A DNA stretch of 64,000 nt. It comes from Proales similis. Lineage: Eukaryota; Rotifera; Eurotatoria; Ploima; Proalidae. The position numbers were made by a program, and so were the translations under genes. Positions 28,489 through 38,499 of this stretch are shown one piece after another; within the stretch, counting starts at the first letter, position 1, and the number at the start of each line of letters is the position of its first letter. The DNA is taken from NCBI GenBank assembly GCA_019059635.1, contig JAGVRJ010000003.1:1550001-1614000 (forward strand), in the 5' to 3' direction. The notes under the pieces are model-generated. The model saw only the letters and a program-made list of their open reading frames with translations, was not told the DNA's origin and did no database searches.

Positions 28489-30822
28489 ATGCTCAAGATG
28501 GTGGCAATGCTCTTTTACTTTGCTTTTGCGTTTACATGGATCCCTTGCCAGTCCGCCAATCAAAATTCTTCAAGAGCAGACTGTACTGATTTCACAGTTC
28601 TTTTTGAGCAAATTTTGAGAATCGATTGCCTATCTATTACCGATTGGAATTTTCAACTTCCCGATATTCGTTCAAACAACCTCTCTTTTCCACCCTATCT
28701 GACAGACTTGAACTTGAACCTTGAAACGTATTCTAAAATTCCGTTTCGATTTGAAGGTTTGTTTTCAAACACTTCAAATCTTTATCCTACTCTGCAGTAC
28801 TTAAAAGGCAAACTCAGAGCCTCCTATTTTCTAGTACAAGGAGTATCAGGATTCGAGCTGAGTGAACAGCCTGTGAGAATCAATCCTGAATACATAAATC
28901 AGTTCACGTTCTCATTTTCCAAAATCACTGCATTGTTGAATGGAAGAGAGATGAAAGATTGTGTGATTGACCAACCTCTTTACTTTGGCTTTGATCTCGG
29001 AAAATGGGGTAGACTCACTTTCAAAGGAGCAAATCGATTCTCGAATCACATTTGTGGTTCAATGTTTTACCAGAGCAGAATATATCTTCTTCAAATAGAC
29101 GATGTTGAAAATTCTATGATATCCATCAATACGCCCGCCTTCAAAAGTCCTAAATGGACGAATGGCCAACTCGTGGAGCTCTATTCACAAATAAAAATTT
29201 TATCGATATCAGGATACAATTATGAGTTGACACTTGAACGATTCCCACCCACAATTTTCGGCCGAACGACACAATTAGAAATAATCGGTGAGATTGGCAA
29301 GCTAGAAAGACAGCTTTTTGCTGCGATACCAGTGATTTTCATGTACTTGAAAAACATGCATGTTCGAAAATTTTTTCACAATAACCTTGACGTATTTTCG
29401 GTTGCACTTGACATCGAGACTGACATTCCTTTCTTTGTAGAAATAGGTAGCTTTTTTGTTCGGAAACATGAGCGGCTGACAGATTTAGAACATAATCCAA
29501 CTTACCCTAAAAGTTATTACGAAACTGCTCATGTAGAGCTAAACAAGTTTTTAGTCGAGGACGAAGATTTCTGTTTATTTGCGAACTATAGACACTCAAA
29601 AAGAAAAATTGAATTTCCAAACAATAGATTTACCAATATAGAATTCACAATCAAATATTACGGTTGCACCTGCACTCTGTTGATGATGACCATATGGAAC
29701 TTGACAAGTGGCTGCGACATATCCAATCAGACTCTTATTCAATCATGTCAGTTTGCGAAAAGATTTGAGGGCTGTGAGAAACAGGCGATTGAGCCCATGC
29801 ACCAAATTGGAGCCTTTGAGGTCGTCCATGCTGTACAAATGCTCAAGCTCATTTCGACGGTCGCTATCGGACCGATCGTGTCTCTTCTCTCCATAGTTCT
29901 CAACGGCATCACCTTGAAAGTGTTCAGAATGATGCACGACAGTCCCGAATACCGCGCCAACAAGCAGAAGGCGGCCAACGACAAAATGTGGGAATACTTG
30001 CGTCACAACTGCGCCCTCAATCTGCTGCAGTCCATCATCTTTCTGTTCATCCCTCTGACCACCTGTGTGGAATTCAACGGCATCTATTGCTCTCCACTCA
30101 TCCTGGACCGTCCAGTTCAGTGGTTCTTCCTCCTTGTTCAGACATATGCCGGCAACGTGCTTAAACTCATGTCGAGTGTGACGTACTCGGCATTTGTCAT
30201 GTATCGGCTTGCCTTCAACACGGATAGATGGAAACGTTTCCGCTCTATGAAACCCACCAGAGTGATGGTCGGAACTCTCATCTTCTCAGCGGTGTGGAGT
30301 GTGCCAACCATATTCGAAAACGGTCGTTTTGGGGTGGAAATTTTTTCCAAATCACATTACTCGTATCTCGCTCCAACGAATTCCGGCAACATTGACTATA
30401 GCGTGTTTCTCAACGTGGCCTTTCTTTTGAACAAAGCCCTGATCAATGTTCTCTTGCCGACCTTGAACACAATATTCGACATTTGGCTGCTGCGCTTCAT
30501 CAAGCAGAAGACCAAAGAGCGCAAGAAAGAGTCGTCGGAGAAGAAGGTTACCAAAATGATTGTGATCGGCGGCCTGTTCTCCCTGTTTTTCCGTCTGCCC
30601 GAATTCGTTGTCACCATAATCCGCATCTTGTTCAACATTGATCCGTTCATAACTCCATTGTGTGTATTGGCTTTAGCTCCAGAGCAATCAATGTGCCAGT
30701 CTCTGTTTGAGAGCGCGCTTACTTTCTATTCAATCGGCTTTTTGGAGAATTTCGTTATCTTGTGTGTTGTCCATCAAGAATTCAAAAAGTCCATCAAACA
30801 CTTGCTAAAGCCTGCAGGTTGA
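28489..30822 (+). CDS. orphan 7TM receptor C with large ectodomain
   Basis: The product is 777 residues and intronless, with its ATG at 28,489. The signal peptide is MLKMVAMLFYFAFAFTWIPC. The ectodomain keeps DWNFQLPDI, GYNYELTLERFPPTIF and the Cys hinge, but the hinge tail (KRFEGCEKQAIEPMHQIGA) is closer to the distant gene E than to A, B and D. TM1 begins near residue 444, and from there to TM4 the DNA is nearly identical to A, B and D. The TM4-TM5 loop (FGVEIFSKSHYSYLAPTNSG) and the TM6-TM7 loop (CVLALAPEQSMC) differ. TM7/helix 8 ends FVILCVVHQEFKKS, shared with D. Polarity, size and the basic third loop are as in the other members. Function is unknown. Confidence 0.88.
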   Translation: MLKMVAMLFYFAFAFTWIPCQSANQNSSRADCTDFTVLFEQILRIDCLSITDWNFQLPDIRSNNLSFPPYLTDLNLNLETYSKIPFRFEGLFSNTSNLYPTLQYLKGKLRASYFLVQGVSGFELSEQPVRINPEYINQFTFSFSKITALLNGREMKDCVIDQPLYFGFDLGKWGRLTFKGANRFSNHICGSMFYQSRIYLLQIDDVENSMISINTPAFKSPKWTNGQLVELYSQIKILSISGYNYELTLERFPPTIFGRTTQLEIIGEIGKLERQLFAAIPVIFMYLKNMHVRKFFHNNLDVFSVALDIETDIPFFVEIGSFFVRKHERLTDLEHNPTYPKSYYETAHVELNKFLVEDEDFCLFANYRHSKRKIEFPNNRFTNIEFTIKYYGCTCTLLMMTIWNLTSGCDISNQTLIQSCQFAKRFEGCEKQAIEPMHQIGAFEVVHAVQMLKLISTVAIGPIVSLLSIVLNGITLKVFRMMHDSPEYRANKQKAANDKMWEYLRHNCALNLLQSIIFLFIPLTTCVEFNGIYCSPLILDRPVQWFFLLVQTYAGNVLKLMSSVTYSAFVMYRLAFNTDRWKRFRSMKPTRVMVGTLIFSAVWSVPTIFENGRFGVEIFSKSHYSYLAPTNSGNIDYSVFLNVAFLLNKALINVLLPTLNTIFDIWLLRFIKQKTKERKKESSEKKVTKMIVIGGLFSLFFRLPEFVVTIIRILFNIDPFITPLCVLALAPEQSMCQSLFESALTFYSIGFLENFVILCVVHQEFKKSIKHLLKPAG

Positions 30823-31323
30823 TCACTTTTAGCATTTCTTTAATTTATTTATTTTAATTTTCTTCATTCTTAGTTAGTTGACTGCTTTAATTGTATTAAA
30901 TTATTTACTTGCAGATGTTTTTTTTAGGTCTTGTAAAGGAAGATGAATTGGTGTTGGGAAAGGTTTGATAAATCAAGTTTCAAATAAGGGATACTTATAT
31001 GCTTAGAAATTATGAAACAAATTAGCATTCGATTTAATTTGCGAATAAAATCTTTGTTATATCATGCCAGTTTTTGATTGTGTTGATTATGATCAATTTT
31101 TTATCAAGTGATTCCCAAATGTTTGTTTAGTAACATCTTTTGAAATTTGAACCTGACCGGTGGATAGCTATCAGATGCGCAATTTCAATTGCTAAACGAG
31201 TGCGCTCAATTCAACGCGTAATCAATATTTAATGACTCAACACAAGATTTAATAAGCAAATTGTCTCAGACGGTGTAGCACTCATGAAATCAGAAATCTC
31301 AAAGCTTTAAGCAAAATCTTGCA
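30823..31323. other. intergenic region between receptors C and D
   Basis: AT-rich, with several AATAAA-like signals and no supported gene. It should contain the receptor D promoter. Confidence 0.45.
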
Positions 31324-33639
31324 ATGAAGAATTTTGACAATCTTTTTTACTTAATATCAGCTTTGACTTGGTTGTCTTCCAAGTCGAGCTTGGTAAACCG
31401 ATCAAGTGCATGTTGCAGCGATTTCATCATTTTATCGAGCACTCATTTAAAAATTGAATGCATAAATATTATTGATTGGAATTTCAGCCTGCCCGAAATT
31501 CACAAGGAACAACTTGCATTATTGTCAAATATGATCAATCTTGAGATACATTTAGAGTCATATTCAAAGATTCCTTTTCGGTTTGCAAATTTATTTTCAA
31601 ATCTAAGTAATGCTCTATCGGATCTAAAGGAAAACATAACTGAAATCGACATATTTATCAAAGGCTTTTCGGGATTCGAATTGATCGAGCAAGCTTTGAA
31701 CATAAGCTTTGAACGCGTAAACTATCTGACATTTTCCTACACGCGCTTCAAAACTGTTTGGAATGGCACCCAACTTAACGAATGTGTGATAGATAAGCCT
31801 CTTTACTTCGGTTTGAATCTTGGCAGATCGGGGAGAATCAATTTCAATGGTGCCAACGTCTTCTCAAGTCATTTTTGCAGTGCAATATTTTTTCAAAGTG
31901 ATTTTCATACACTGCGCTTCAACAATCTCGCCAATTCAGTCATTTCCGTGAATGAGATTGGCTTCGAAAATTTGAAATGGAGGAACGGATCGCTTGTGGA
32001 ATTGAATGCTCGTATTGATCACTTATCAATGTTCGGATACAATTTTGACGTAACACTAAAACAGTTCCCTGCAGCTGTTTTCAGTAAGACCAGAAGACTG
32101 ATAATAGGTGGCGTAATAAGAAAACTCGATCCAGAGATTTTCAACCAGCTTCCAATTTACGGATTAATTCTGAAAATTCTCAACGCCCGACAGTTCCTTC
32201 AAAATAATTTGAATCTATTCTCAAAATTATATTCGGATCAGCCATTGTATGTAGCCCTTGACAGCCAATACGTTCAAAAGCAAATTCAGCTTGAGATGAA
32301 TCAGCTTGAATATAGTTATTCGAAAAGTTACTTCAACACTTATGGAGTTGAGCTGAATAAGCCTTTATTATTCGAAGATGAGGATTTCTGCTTGTTTGCA
32401 AGATACAAAACATTCAGAAGAGTGATTGTATTCTCTCCAACCGAATTCAGCAGCATAAAGTTTGCAATCAAGAAAAATGGATGTACTTGTGCATTGCTTA
32501 TGATGACCATATGGAACATGACCCGAGGATGTGACATATCAAATAAGACCTTTATTGAATCGTGCCAGTTTGAGAAAAGGTTCCGAGCATGTGAAAATAA
32601 GACAATTGAGTCAGTCCACGAGACAGATGCTTATGAGGTGGTTCATTCCTTCCAAATGCTCAAGCTCATTTCCACGGTCGCTATCGGACCGATTGTGTCT
32701 CTGCTCTCGATAGTTCTCAACGGCATCACTCTGAAGGTGTTCAGAATGATGCACGACAGCCCTGAGTACCGCGCCAACAAGCAGAAGGCGGCCAACGACA
32801 AAATGTGGGAATACTTGCGTCACAACTGCGCCCTCAATCTGCTGCAGTCCATCATCTTTCTGTTCATCCCTCTGACCACCTGTGTGGAATTCAACGGCAT
32901 CTATTGCTCTCCACTCATCCTGGACCGTCCAGTTCAGTGGTTCTTCCTCCTTGTTCAGACATATGCCGGCAACGTTCTAAAGCTCATGTCGAGTGTGACG
33001 TACTCGGCATTTGTCATGTATCGGCTTGCCTTCAACACGGATAGATGGAAACGTTTCCGCTCTATGAAACCCGCCAGAGTGATGGTCGGAACTCTCATCT
33101 TCTCAGCAGTGTGGAGTGTTCCAACGGTCTTTGAAAACGGTCGATATGGCGTCGAGATCTTAACCAAATCCCACTATTCATATCTGGAACCATCAAATGA
33201 GTATGGACCAACAAAAAGTGTATTTCTCAACGTGGCCTTTCTTTTGAACAAAGCCCTGATCAATGTTCTCTTGCCGACCTTGAACACCATATTCGACATT
33301 TGGCTGCTGCGCTTCATCAAGCAGAAGACCAAAGAGCGCAAGAAAGAGTCGTCGGAGAAGAAGGTCACCAAAATGATTGTGATCGGCGGCCTGTTCTCCC
33401 TGTTTTTCCGTCTGCCCGAATTCGTTGTGACCATAATCCGCATCTTATTCAACATTGATCCGTTCATAACCCCGTTGTGTGTATTGTCTATATCACCGCA
33501 ACACTCAACCTGCCAGTCACTGTTTGAGAGCGCGCTTACTTTCTATTCAATCGGCTTTTTGGAGAATTTCGTTATCTTGTATGTTGTCAATCAAGAATTC
33601 AAAAAGTCCTTTAAGGACTTGGTAAAGACTAAAGGTTGA
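31324..33639 (+). CDS. orphan 7TM receptor D with large ectodomain
   Basis: The product is 771 residues and intronless, with its ATG at 31,324. The N-terminus (MKNFDNLFYLISALTWLSS) is a plausible but less hydrophobic signal peptide. The ectodomain is strongly diverged yet aligns at DWNFSLPEI, GYNFDVTLKQFPAAVF and the LPIYGLILKILNARQFL repeat-like part. From about 32,553 (IESCQFEKRFRACENKT) through TM4 the DNA is virtually gene A, so the point where similarity rises is sharp. TM1 starts near residue 438. The TM4-TM5 loop (YGVEILTKSHYSYLEPSNEY) is distinct, and the C-terminal NQEFKKSFKDLVK is shared with C. It is the last of the four tandem copies, 229 bases before acyltransferase 2. Confidence 0.88.
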   Translation: MKNFDNLFYLISALTWLSSKSSLVNRSSACCSDFIILSSTHLKIECINIIDWNFSLPEIHKEQLALLSNMINLEIHLESYSKIPFRFANLFSNLSNALSDLKENITEIDIFIKGFSGFELIEQALNISFERVNYLTFSYTRFKTVWNGTQLNECVIDKPLYFGLNLGRSGRINFNGANVFSSHFCSAIFFQSDFHTLRFNNLANSVISVNEIGFENLKWRNGSLVELNARIDHLSMFGYNFDVTLKQFPAAVFSKTRRLIIGGVIRKLDPEIFNQLPIYGLILKILNARQFLQNNLNLFSKLYSDQPLYVALDSQYVQKQIQLEMNQLEYSYSKSYFNTYGVELNKPLLFEDEDFCLFARYKTFRRVIVFSPTEFSSIKFAIKKNGCTCALLMMTIWNMTRGCDISNKTFIESCQFEKRFRACENKTIESVHETDAYEVVHSFQMLKLISTVAIGPIVSLLSIVLNGITLKVFRMMHDSPEYRANKQKAANDKMWEYLRHNCALNLLQSIIFLFIPLTTCVEFNGIYCSPLILDRPVQWFFLLVQTYAGNVLKLMSSVTYSAFVMYRLAFNTDRWKRFRSMKPARVMVGTLIFSAVWSVPTVFENGRYGVEILTKSHYSYLEPSNEYGPTKSVFLNVAFLLNKALINVLLPTLNTIFDIWLLRFIKQKTKERKKESSEKKVTKMIVIGGLFSLFFRLPEFVVTIIRILFNIDPFITPLCVLSISPQHSTCQSLFESALTFYSIGFLENFVILYVVNQEFKKSFKDLVKTKG

Positions 33640-33868
33640 TTACCTTTGCCATGGTATTTTTCTGATTCTTTGCTTATTGACGGCTCTTATTGAATTTTAT
33701 TTAGTTGTTCGATTTATGAAATATTTTAATCGTTTTAAAATAAATCATGTTTAAGTGAAACATTTAAAAATAGAATTTAATGAAAGACTGCTGGTTGAAA
33801 GACAATTTTGTTTTGAAAAAATCTTCAATCTCTGGTCCAACTTTGCTCAATCGAAAATAAAATCCAAA

Positions 33869-35347
33869 ATGTCAAATGTCATAAGAGACCTAGGCCAAGC
33901 CGAATATGGGAAATTTTTCGCCCAAAAGTACATATTGATCCAAGAGCTAAGACTCGAGAGCCAGATCGACATCTTCAGTGACCTAGACGCGCTCAAGAAG
34001 GCGATTGAAGAGTGGAAGCGCATTCATCCACTTCTTCGTGCTTCGGTCTGTGCAGAAACAAAGCAGTTTGTGGTGGCCGAAGAGGCCATTCTCAGCGACA
34101 CTCTTCACAATGTTCAGCTGCTTCGATTTGACTCGAACTCGCCGCAGGCCCAAGACGTTGTGTGCAGATTATTGGCCGAAAGAGAGGCAGACCAAGAGCT
34201 TGACTTTGAGCGAGGACTGTGCTGGCGAATGGTCATCATCAGACTTGGCTCGGGGTCCATAAATGGCCTCTATTCTTTCAGCCTTATATTTACTGCGCAC
34301 CATGGTATAAGCGACTGTAAGAACATGTATCTTAATACAATTCAGTTTTTGGAAATTCTGGAAAGAATCGCATTGAGTGTTCAAGTCGACATACAGCCAT
34401 ACCTTCCATGTGACCCGTTAGAGCAGATATTTCACGATAAAAAGGTTCATGACACCTCGAAACTGGCATTTAATGAACATGAAGCACTTCCACGGCTTCT
34501 GGGCTCAAGTCAACGGCAATTGACTCAAGATCGTCTAGAGCTACAAGAGCAGAGAGGAAAGCAACTTGGCCCATGGCTCGATGAACACTTAATCGACCAT
34601 CGAGGACAGCCTGCCGTTTCCATCCGCCGGCTCCTGGAAGAGTCGTTGACCAGTCATAACAAGCTGATGCATTTCCAAGTGGATGAGCAGCCATCCTCAA
34701 GATTTATTGAGCTCTGTCGAGCCAAACGAGTAAAGTTCAACGGCGCCTTGAACATGCTGCTGCTTCTCTCCTTCAAGCAGCTGCTCGCCCGACACGGACA
34801 CCTGGTGAGGCACTTTCCTTACTACAACTCGATCGAACTGCGACAGTTTGCGCCCGAATGCGCTCGCAACTTGCACACATTCAACTACATGGCAAACTCG
34901 TTCAAGAAGAGCTTTGACTTTGCTTCGGACGACATGGACGAGCTGATTGGCGATTTCTGGCAACTGGCGAGCCAAGAGTCAAACGCACTGCATGAGCGCA
35001 TCCGTAACCAAGAGCAGTTCCATCGAGCCAAATGGGCCATAGTTGACTCATTAAAAGATGAGATAATTATGCTTTTCTTTTGCTCCAACCTTGGTTCGCT
35101 GCCGTTCGCCACCGATTTGAAATCCATCCGAGCGAGAAAGCGTTCCGGCATATTGAACAGATTTTACGATCCCGACATTTTTCATTTCAACTGTTCTACG
35201 TTCGGTTCGAAATTGGAAATTTCTTTTTCATTCGATCCTTTTTGTGTCAGTTACCACCATGCCGAGCGTTTCTGTGAAGAGTTCGAGACTATTTTACAAA
35301 AAATATTGTCATTGCCTGAAAGCAGGGCATCCTTTTCGGCGATTTAA
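33869..35347 (+). CDS. HHxxxD acyltransferase-like protein 2
   Basis: The product is 492 residues in one exon. The frame is open further upstream, but the first ATG is at 33,869 (MSNVIRDLG), matching the start of paralogue 1. The active-site-like motif is HHGISD at residues 144-149. Blocks around codons 40-127 and about 222-382 are almost identical to paralogue 1 in DNA. The region around the active site and after it (about 34,258-34,525), and the last 110 residues, are freely diverged. No signal peptide is present. As for paralogue 1, the CAT-like fold and CoA-dependent acyl transfer are inferred from HHxxxD and size. It directly follows receptor D on the same strand. Confidence 0.72.
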   Translation: MSNVIRDLGQAEYGKFFAQKYILIQELRLESQIDIFSDLDALKKAIEEWKRIHPLLRASVCAETKQFVVAEEAILSDTLHNVQLLRFDSNSPQAQDVVCRLLAEREADQELDFERGLCWRMVIIRLGSGSINGLYSFSLIFTAHHGISDCKNMYLNTIQFLEILERIALSVQVDIQPYLPCDPLEQIFHDKKVHDTSKLAFNEHEALPRLLGSSQRQLTQDRLELQEQRGKQLGPWLDEHLIDHRGQPAVSIRRLLEESLTSHNKLMHFQVDEQPSSRFIELCRAKRVKFNGALNMLLLLSFKQLLARHGHLVRHFPYYNSIELRQFAPECARNLHTFNYMANSFKKSFDFASDDMDELIGDFWQLASQESNALHERIRNQEQFHRAKWAIVDSLKDEIIMLFFCSNLGSLPFATDLKSIRARKRSGILNRFYDPDIFHFNCSTFGSKLEISFSFDPFCVSYHHAERFCEEFETILQKILSLPESRASFSAI

Positions 35348-36205
35348 TCACAATTGGGTAATTGCCGTCACTCAGTTCAATAATAAACACAATTTTCATA
35401 TTTGATTCGAATCTTCCGCTTTTGGCTTTGGCAGAACGCATTTTTTCACAAATTTTCATTTTTATTGAGTTTTGGATCTTTCTTGTGAGTCTTAACAGTA
35501 TTTTTATTGGTTAACAAGGTTGCACGAGTTGACCCTAAGTTCATTCTAAGTTAAATATCTCTTTCTTTCCCCTTAAGCTGAAACTACTCGTCGCTAAAAT
35601 TCTCCGAACGATATGTTCGTGAGTTTAATTAATAACTTTCAATGAACCTCGAATTGAAGTAGACTTTCTCTTCCGAGCAGGTTTGGCTGCCACTTCAGTA
35701 GGGCAACCAATAAAAACTCACTTACTCACGTGCTTCTCGTAAACAGACTCAACCCGGTTATCAAGTATAAAAGTTTCATTAGTTGAAAAAATAAATCACT
35801 TCTCATCAAACAAATCTTCTTCTATCTCAGTTGCAAGAAGCTACTCGTCCCTGGAGCACTGGTCCCCCACGCGCATAAATCACTGCAGCTTGCAGTTATA
35901 CGGCATAAGGCGTGTATAAGCGTGTTGTGATTGATTACTAGCGTTAATTGTACTAAATTGCCTGATACTATAAAAAGGTGCTCTAACTGTTCGGCAAGTC
36001 GAATACCAAATTTTTCCAATTAAGCTTCAACTCGTTGTCGAAATGTTAAATTTGATGCGATGCGTTTAATTTCTTTTCAGACTTTGTTTAATTTGAATTG
36101 TAGCATTTTAGCTTATGAATACTTGTACAGCGCACTTGTATGTGCACTTTCCAAGAAATAAATTGATTTTTAAGTGACGTATTTCAGAGCATAGTATTTT
36201 CAACC
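35348..36205. other. intergenic region before RNase H1 copy 1
   Basis: Mostly AT-rich with no supported gene. The segment near 36,020-36,150 (gtagcattttagcttatg and neighbours) resembles about 38,665-38,760 upstream of RNase H1 copy 2, so the tandem duplication included upstream sequence. Confidence 0.5.
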
Positions 36206-37419
36206 ATGTCATTTTATGCTGTCGCCAAAGGCCATAACCCCGGCATCTATTTAAATTGGTAACCCCTTTAGACAGCTGGTCGTTAAGTGTAAGATCATTT
36301 CAATTTTTTTCTACAGGGAAGAGGCTCGCCGACAGGTTAAAGGCTACTCAAATTCATGCCTTAAAAAATTCGAAACTAGAGCAGAGGCCGACCGGTTTAT
36401 TCAAAAATTTCAATCGCCGCGAATAATAACTATTCCAAGTAATTTAATTGGTTGCCCAAACATATCGATGACAAACACTTTCATACTGCTATTCATCAGC
36501 CGTCTTTTGTAATTGGACGGACGAGAGTGAATCAGACGAGGATGAAGAAATATATTATTATGATGCCTCAGGTGGATATTTTGCTCTAAATTTCCTTTCG
36601 CTTGTGCTAATTCAGTTTTTCTAAAATTACTGGAATATTTCCTCGTTTAGCAACTCGGACAAGTACGACTGAAAGCAAACCGCACAAGTACAACTTTCCA
36701 GTTGATTACAGCATCAACTTTGGTAATCTGGGCAACAAACTGTGACTTTTATCACATTCATCAGACCCTATCTCCAAAGGCCGATCTAAAGTGTGCGTAT
36801 ACACTGACGGCGCTTGTTCGTTTAATGGAAGAAAATACGCCTCGGCCGGCATTGGAGTATTCTGGGGTCCAGAGCACACTTTGTATGTAAATCACAATCA
36901 AACTCGTATTTTTACCGACTTTGACCGGAGCTATTCGTGCAGGAATGTGAGCTTGAAGCTAGTGGGAGAGCAGACCAACAATCGGGCTGAAATCACAGTA
37001 AGTATCCTCGATTGGGCTTTATTTCAGGCTTGCTCAAGTTTGTTTTATGCTTGAAGGCTGCGATTGTTGCTATTGAGCAGGCAATGACCCATAACGCGGG
37101 CTCAATCGCTCTTCACACTGACAGTCATTTCATGATAAACTGCATGAACAATTGGATTCTAAAGTGGAAGCGAAACGGCTGGAGAACAAGCACCGGGCAA
37201 AGCGTAAAGCACATTCAAGATTTAAAGCGGCTAGACGAGCTCTGCTCCTCACTCGACGTCGATTGGGTAATTATTCTTTAATCGATCCCTTTCAGCACTT
37301 TCAAAGCCTCATTTCTCAAGATTCATGTACGAGGCCATCAAGGTTCGTATGGAAACGAACAAGCGGACCAGCTTGCTCGTAGAGCGATCTATCCAGCAAA
37401 TAAGCCTGAAGACAAGTGA
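36206..37419 (+). CDS. RNase H1, tandem copy 1
   Basis: Eight exons (36206-36258, 36317-36438, 36500-36571, 36651-36722, 36780-36882, 36943-36997, 37057-37266, 37321-37419) encode 261 residues in frame. The N-terminus [18 protein letters not shown] starts the hybrid-binding domain. After a short acidic linker the catalytic domain has all four metal-binding acids: YTDGAC, NNRAEI, LHTDSH and NEQADQLA, with HVRGHQG carrying the conserved histidine. RNase H1 cuts RNA in RNA/DNA hybrids in nucleus and mitochondria; this is family knowledge. No mitochondrial presequence is obvious. The linker is about 55 residues shorter than in copy 2, mainly because exon 4 is 72 bases instead of 228. All exon junctions are in phase, so it looks functional. 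Confidence 0.87.
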
Positions 37420-37979
37420 TTGATTTTCTCATTTTTTTTAAATATGTCACAAATTGAATGTCAATTTGATTAGAATCTTCTTTTGAGGCAAACGACTTGA
37501 CCAATTTCTGTTATTCAATATTAACTGCCAAGGGAAATTTGATTTATAAATCTTGAAAGAGAAAGCTAAAAATAAACTAGCTAAATTTCCGAATTTTGAG
37601 CATTCATTTGATCGCGTGAAGATATTTATTAATAATGAATAGAGCCTTTTTCAACACCCAATATCTGTTTATTTTGTTCGGCGAGATTTGATTAAGGTAT
37701 CTTGAGGTAATCTTAGTTGCATGAAGGTGAGAAATCAGAAAATTTTTAAAGAAATTCCTTTTTACTGTTCAGTTTTAGGCATTGTTTTGAAATTCGAAGC
37801 TTCATAAGCGTCCAAGTCCTTGCAGCATGTACCTAGAAATCTAGAAACGTTCTTCTGATGATGCTACGCTTGAAGACTTTTTGCGACGCTTTCTTATCTT
37901 ATCTTATGATATTAGTCTGCAAATCTAATTTCTGAAAAACAACTGAAACATTCGAAAGCATTTGCTGTTTTAAGCGAAA
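37420..37979. other. intergenic region with acyltransferase-upstream relic
   Basis: This contains a block similar to the upstream region of acyltransferase 1 (listed separately) but no acyltransferase coding sequence. The rest is AT-rich without a gene. Confidence 0.5.
37454..37580 (+). repeat. relic of acyltransferase-upstream block
   Basis: This resembles 22,677-22,806 (for example cttttgaggcaaacga, gaaatttgatttataaa and agctaaaaataaact in the same order) with substitutions and small indels. Confidence 0.6.
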
Positions 37980-38499
37980 TGACGGCCGATACGGCCTGGA
38001 TAATTTATTCAAAACCCACTATGGCTACTTTGATCCATCCTACGATCATGGAAAGAGGCAGATTTTTATAGAATTGTTGTATCTTCTCAACAAGTCTTTG
38101 ATCAACGTGGTCCTGCCGACCTTGAACACCATATTCGACATTTGGCTGCTGCGCTTCATCAAGCAGAAGACAAAAAAGCGCAAGAAAGAGTCGTCGGAGA
38201 AGAAGGTCACCAAAATGATTGTGATCGGCGGCCTGTTCTCCCTGTTTTTCCGTCTGCCCGAATTCGCTGTGACCATAATCCGCATTGTTTCAGACATTGA
38301 TTATTTTATCTTTGCATTGTGTGTTTTGATCTATTCACCAACGCACTCATTGTGTGAGTTGTTGTTCGAAAGTGCTCAAACATTCTACGTCATCATCAGC
38401 TTCTTGGAGAATTTTCTCCTCCTGTACCTTTTTAAACAAAAATTTAAGAAATCGTTCAAGAATTACACCCGAACGACAGGCTGCTTCTCAAACACTTGA
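37980..38499 (+). pseudogene. 5'-truncated 7TM receptor relic (TM4-TM5 loop to C-terminus)
   Basis: An uninterrupted frame starts at the end of TM4 (GRYGLDNLFKTHYGYFDPSYDH) and runs through TM5 to the C-terminus (KNYTRTTGCFSNT, stop at 38,497). The ectodomain and TM1-TM4 are absent. The loop YGYFDPSYD and tail (SPTHSLCELLFESAQTFY) match the relic at 17,744 and gene E rather than A-D. The third loop has KTKKRKKES where the others have KTKERKKES. It lies between the two RNase H1 copies. A truncated expressed protein cannot be excluded because the frame is open, but no signal or start suits a membrane protein. Confidence 0.85.

Noticed and set aside
21311-33467. Recurring antisense and off-frame open frames of 60-97 codons inside each receptor gene
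   Set aside because: They recur only because the underlying receptor DNA is nearly identical; they are shadows with no independent signal.
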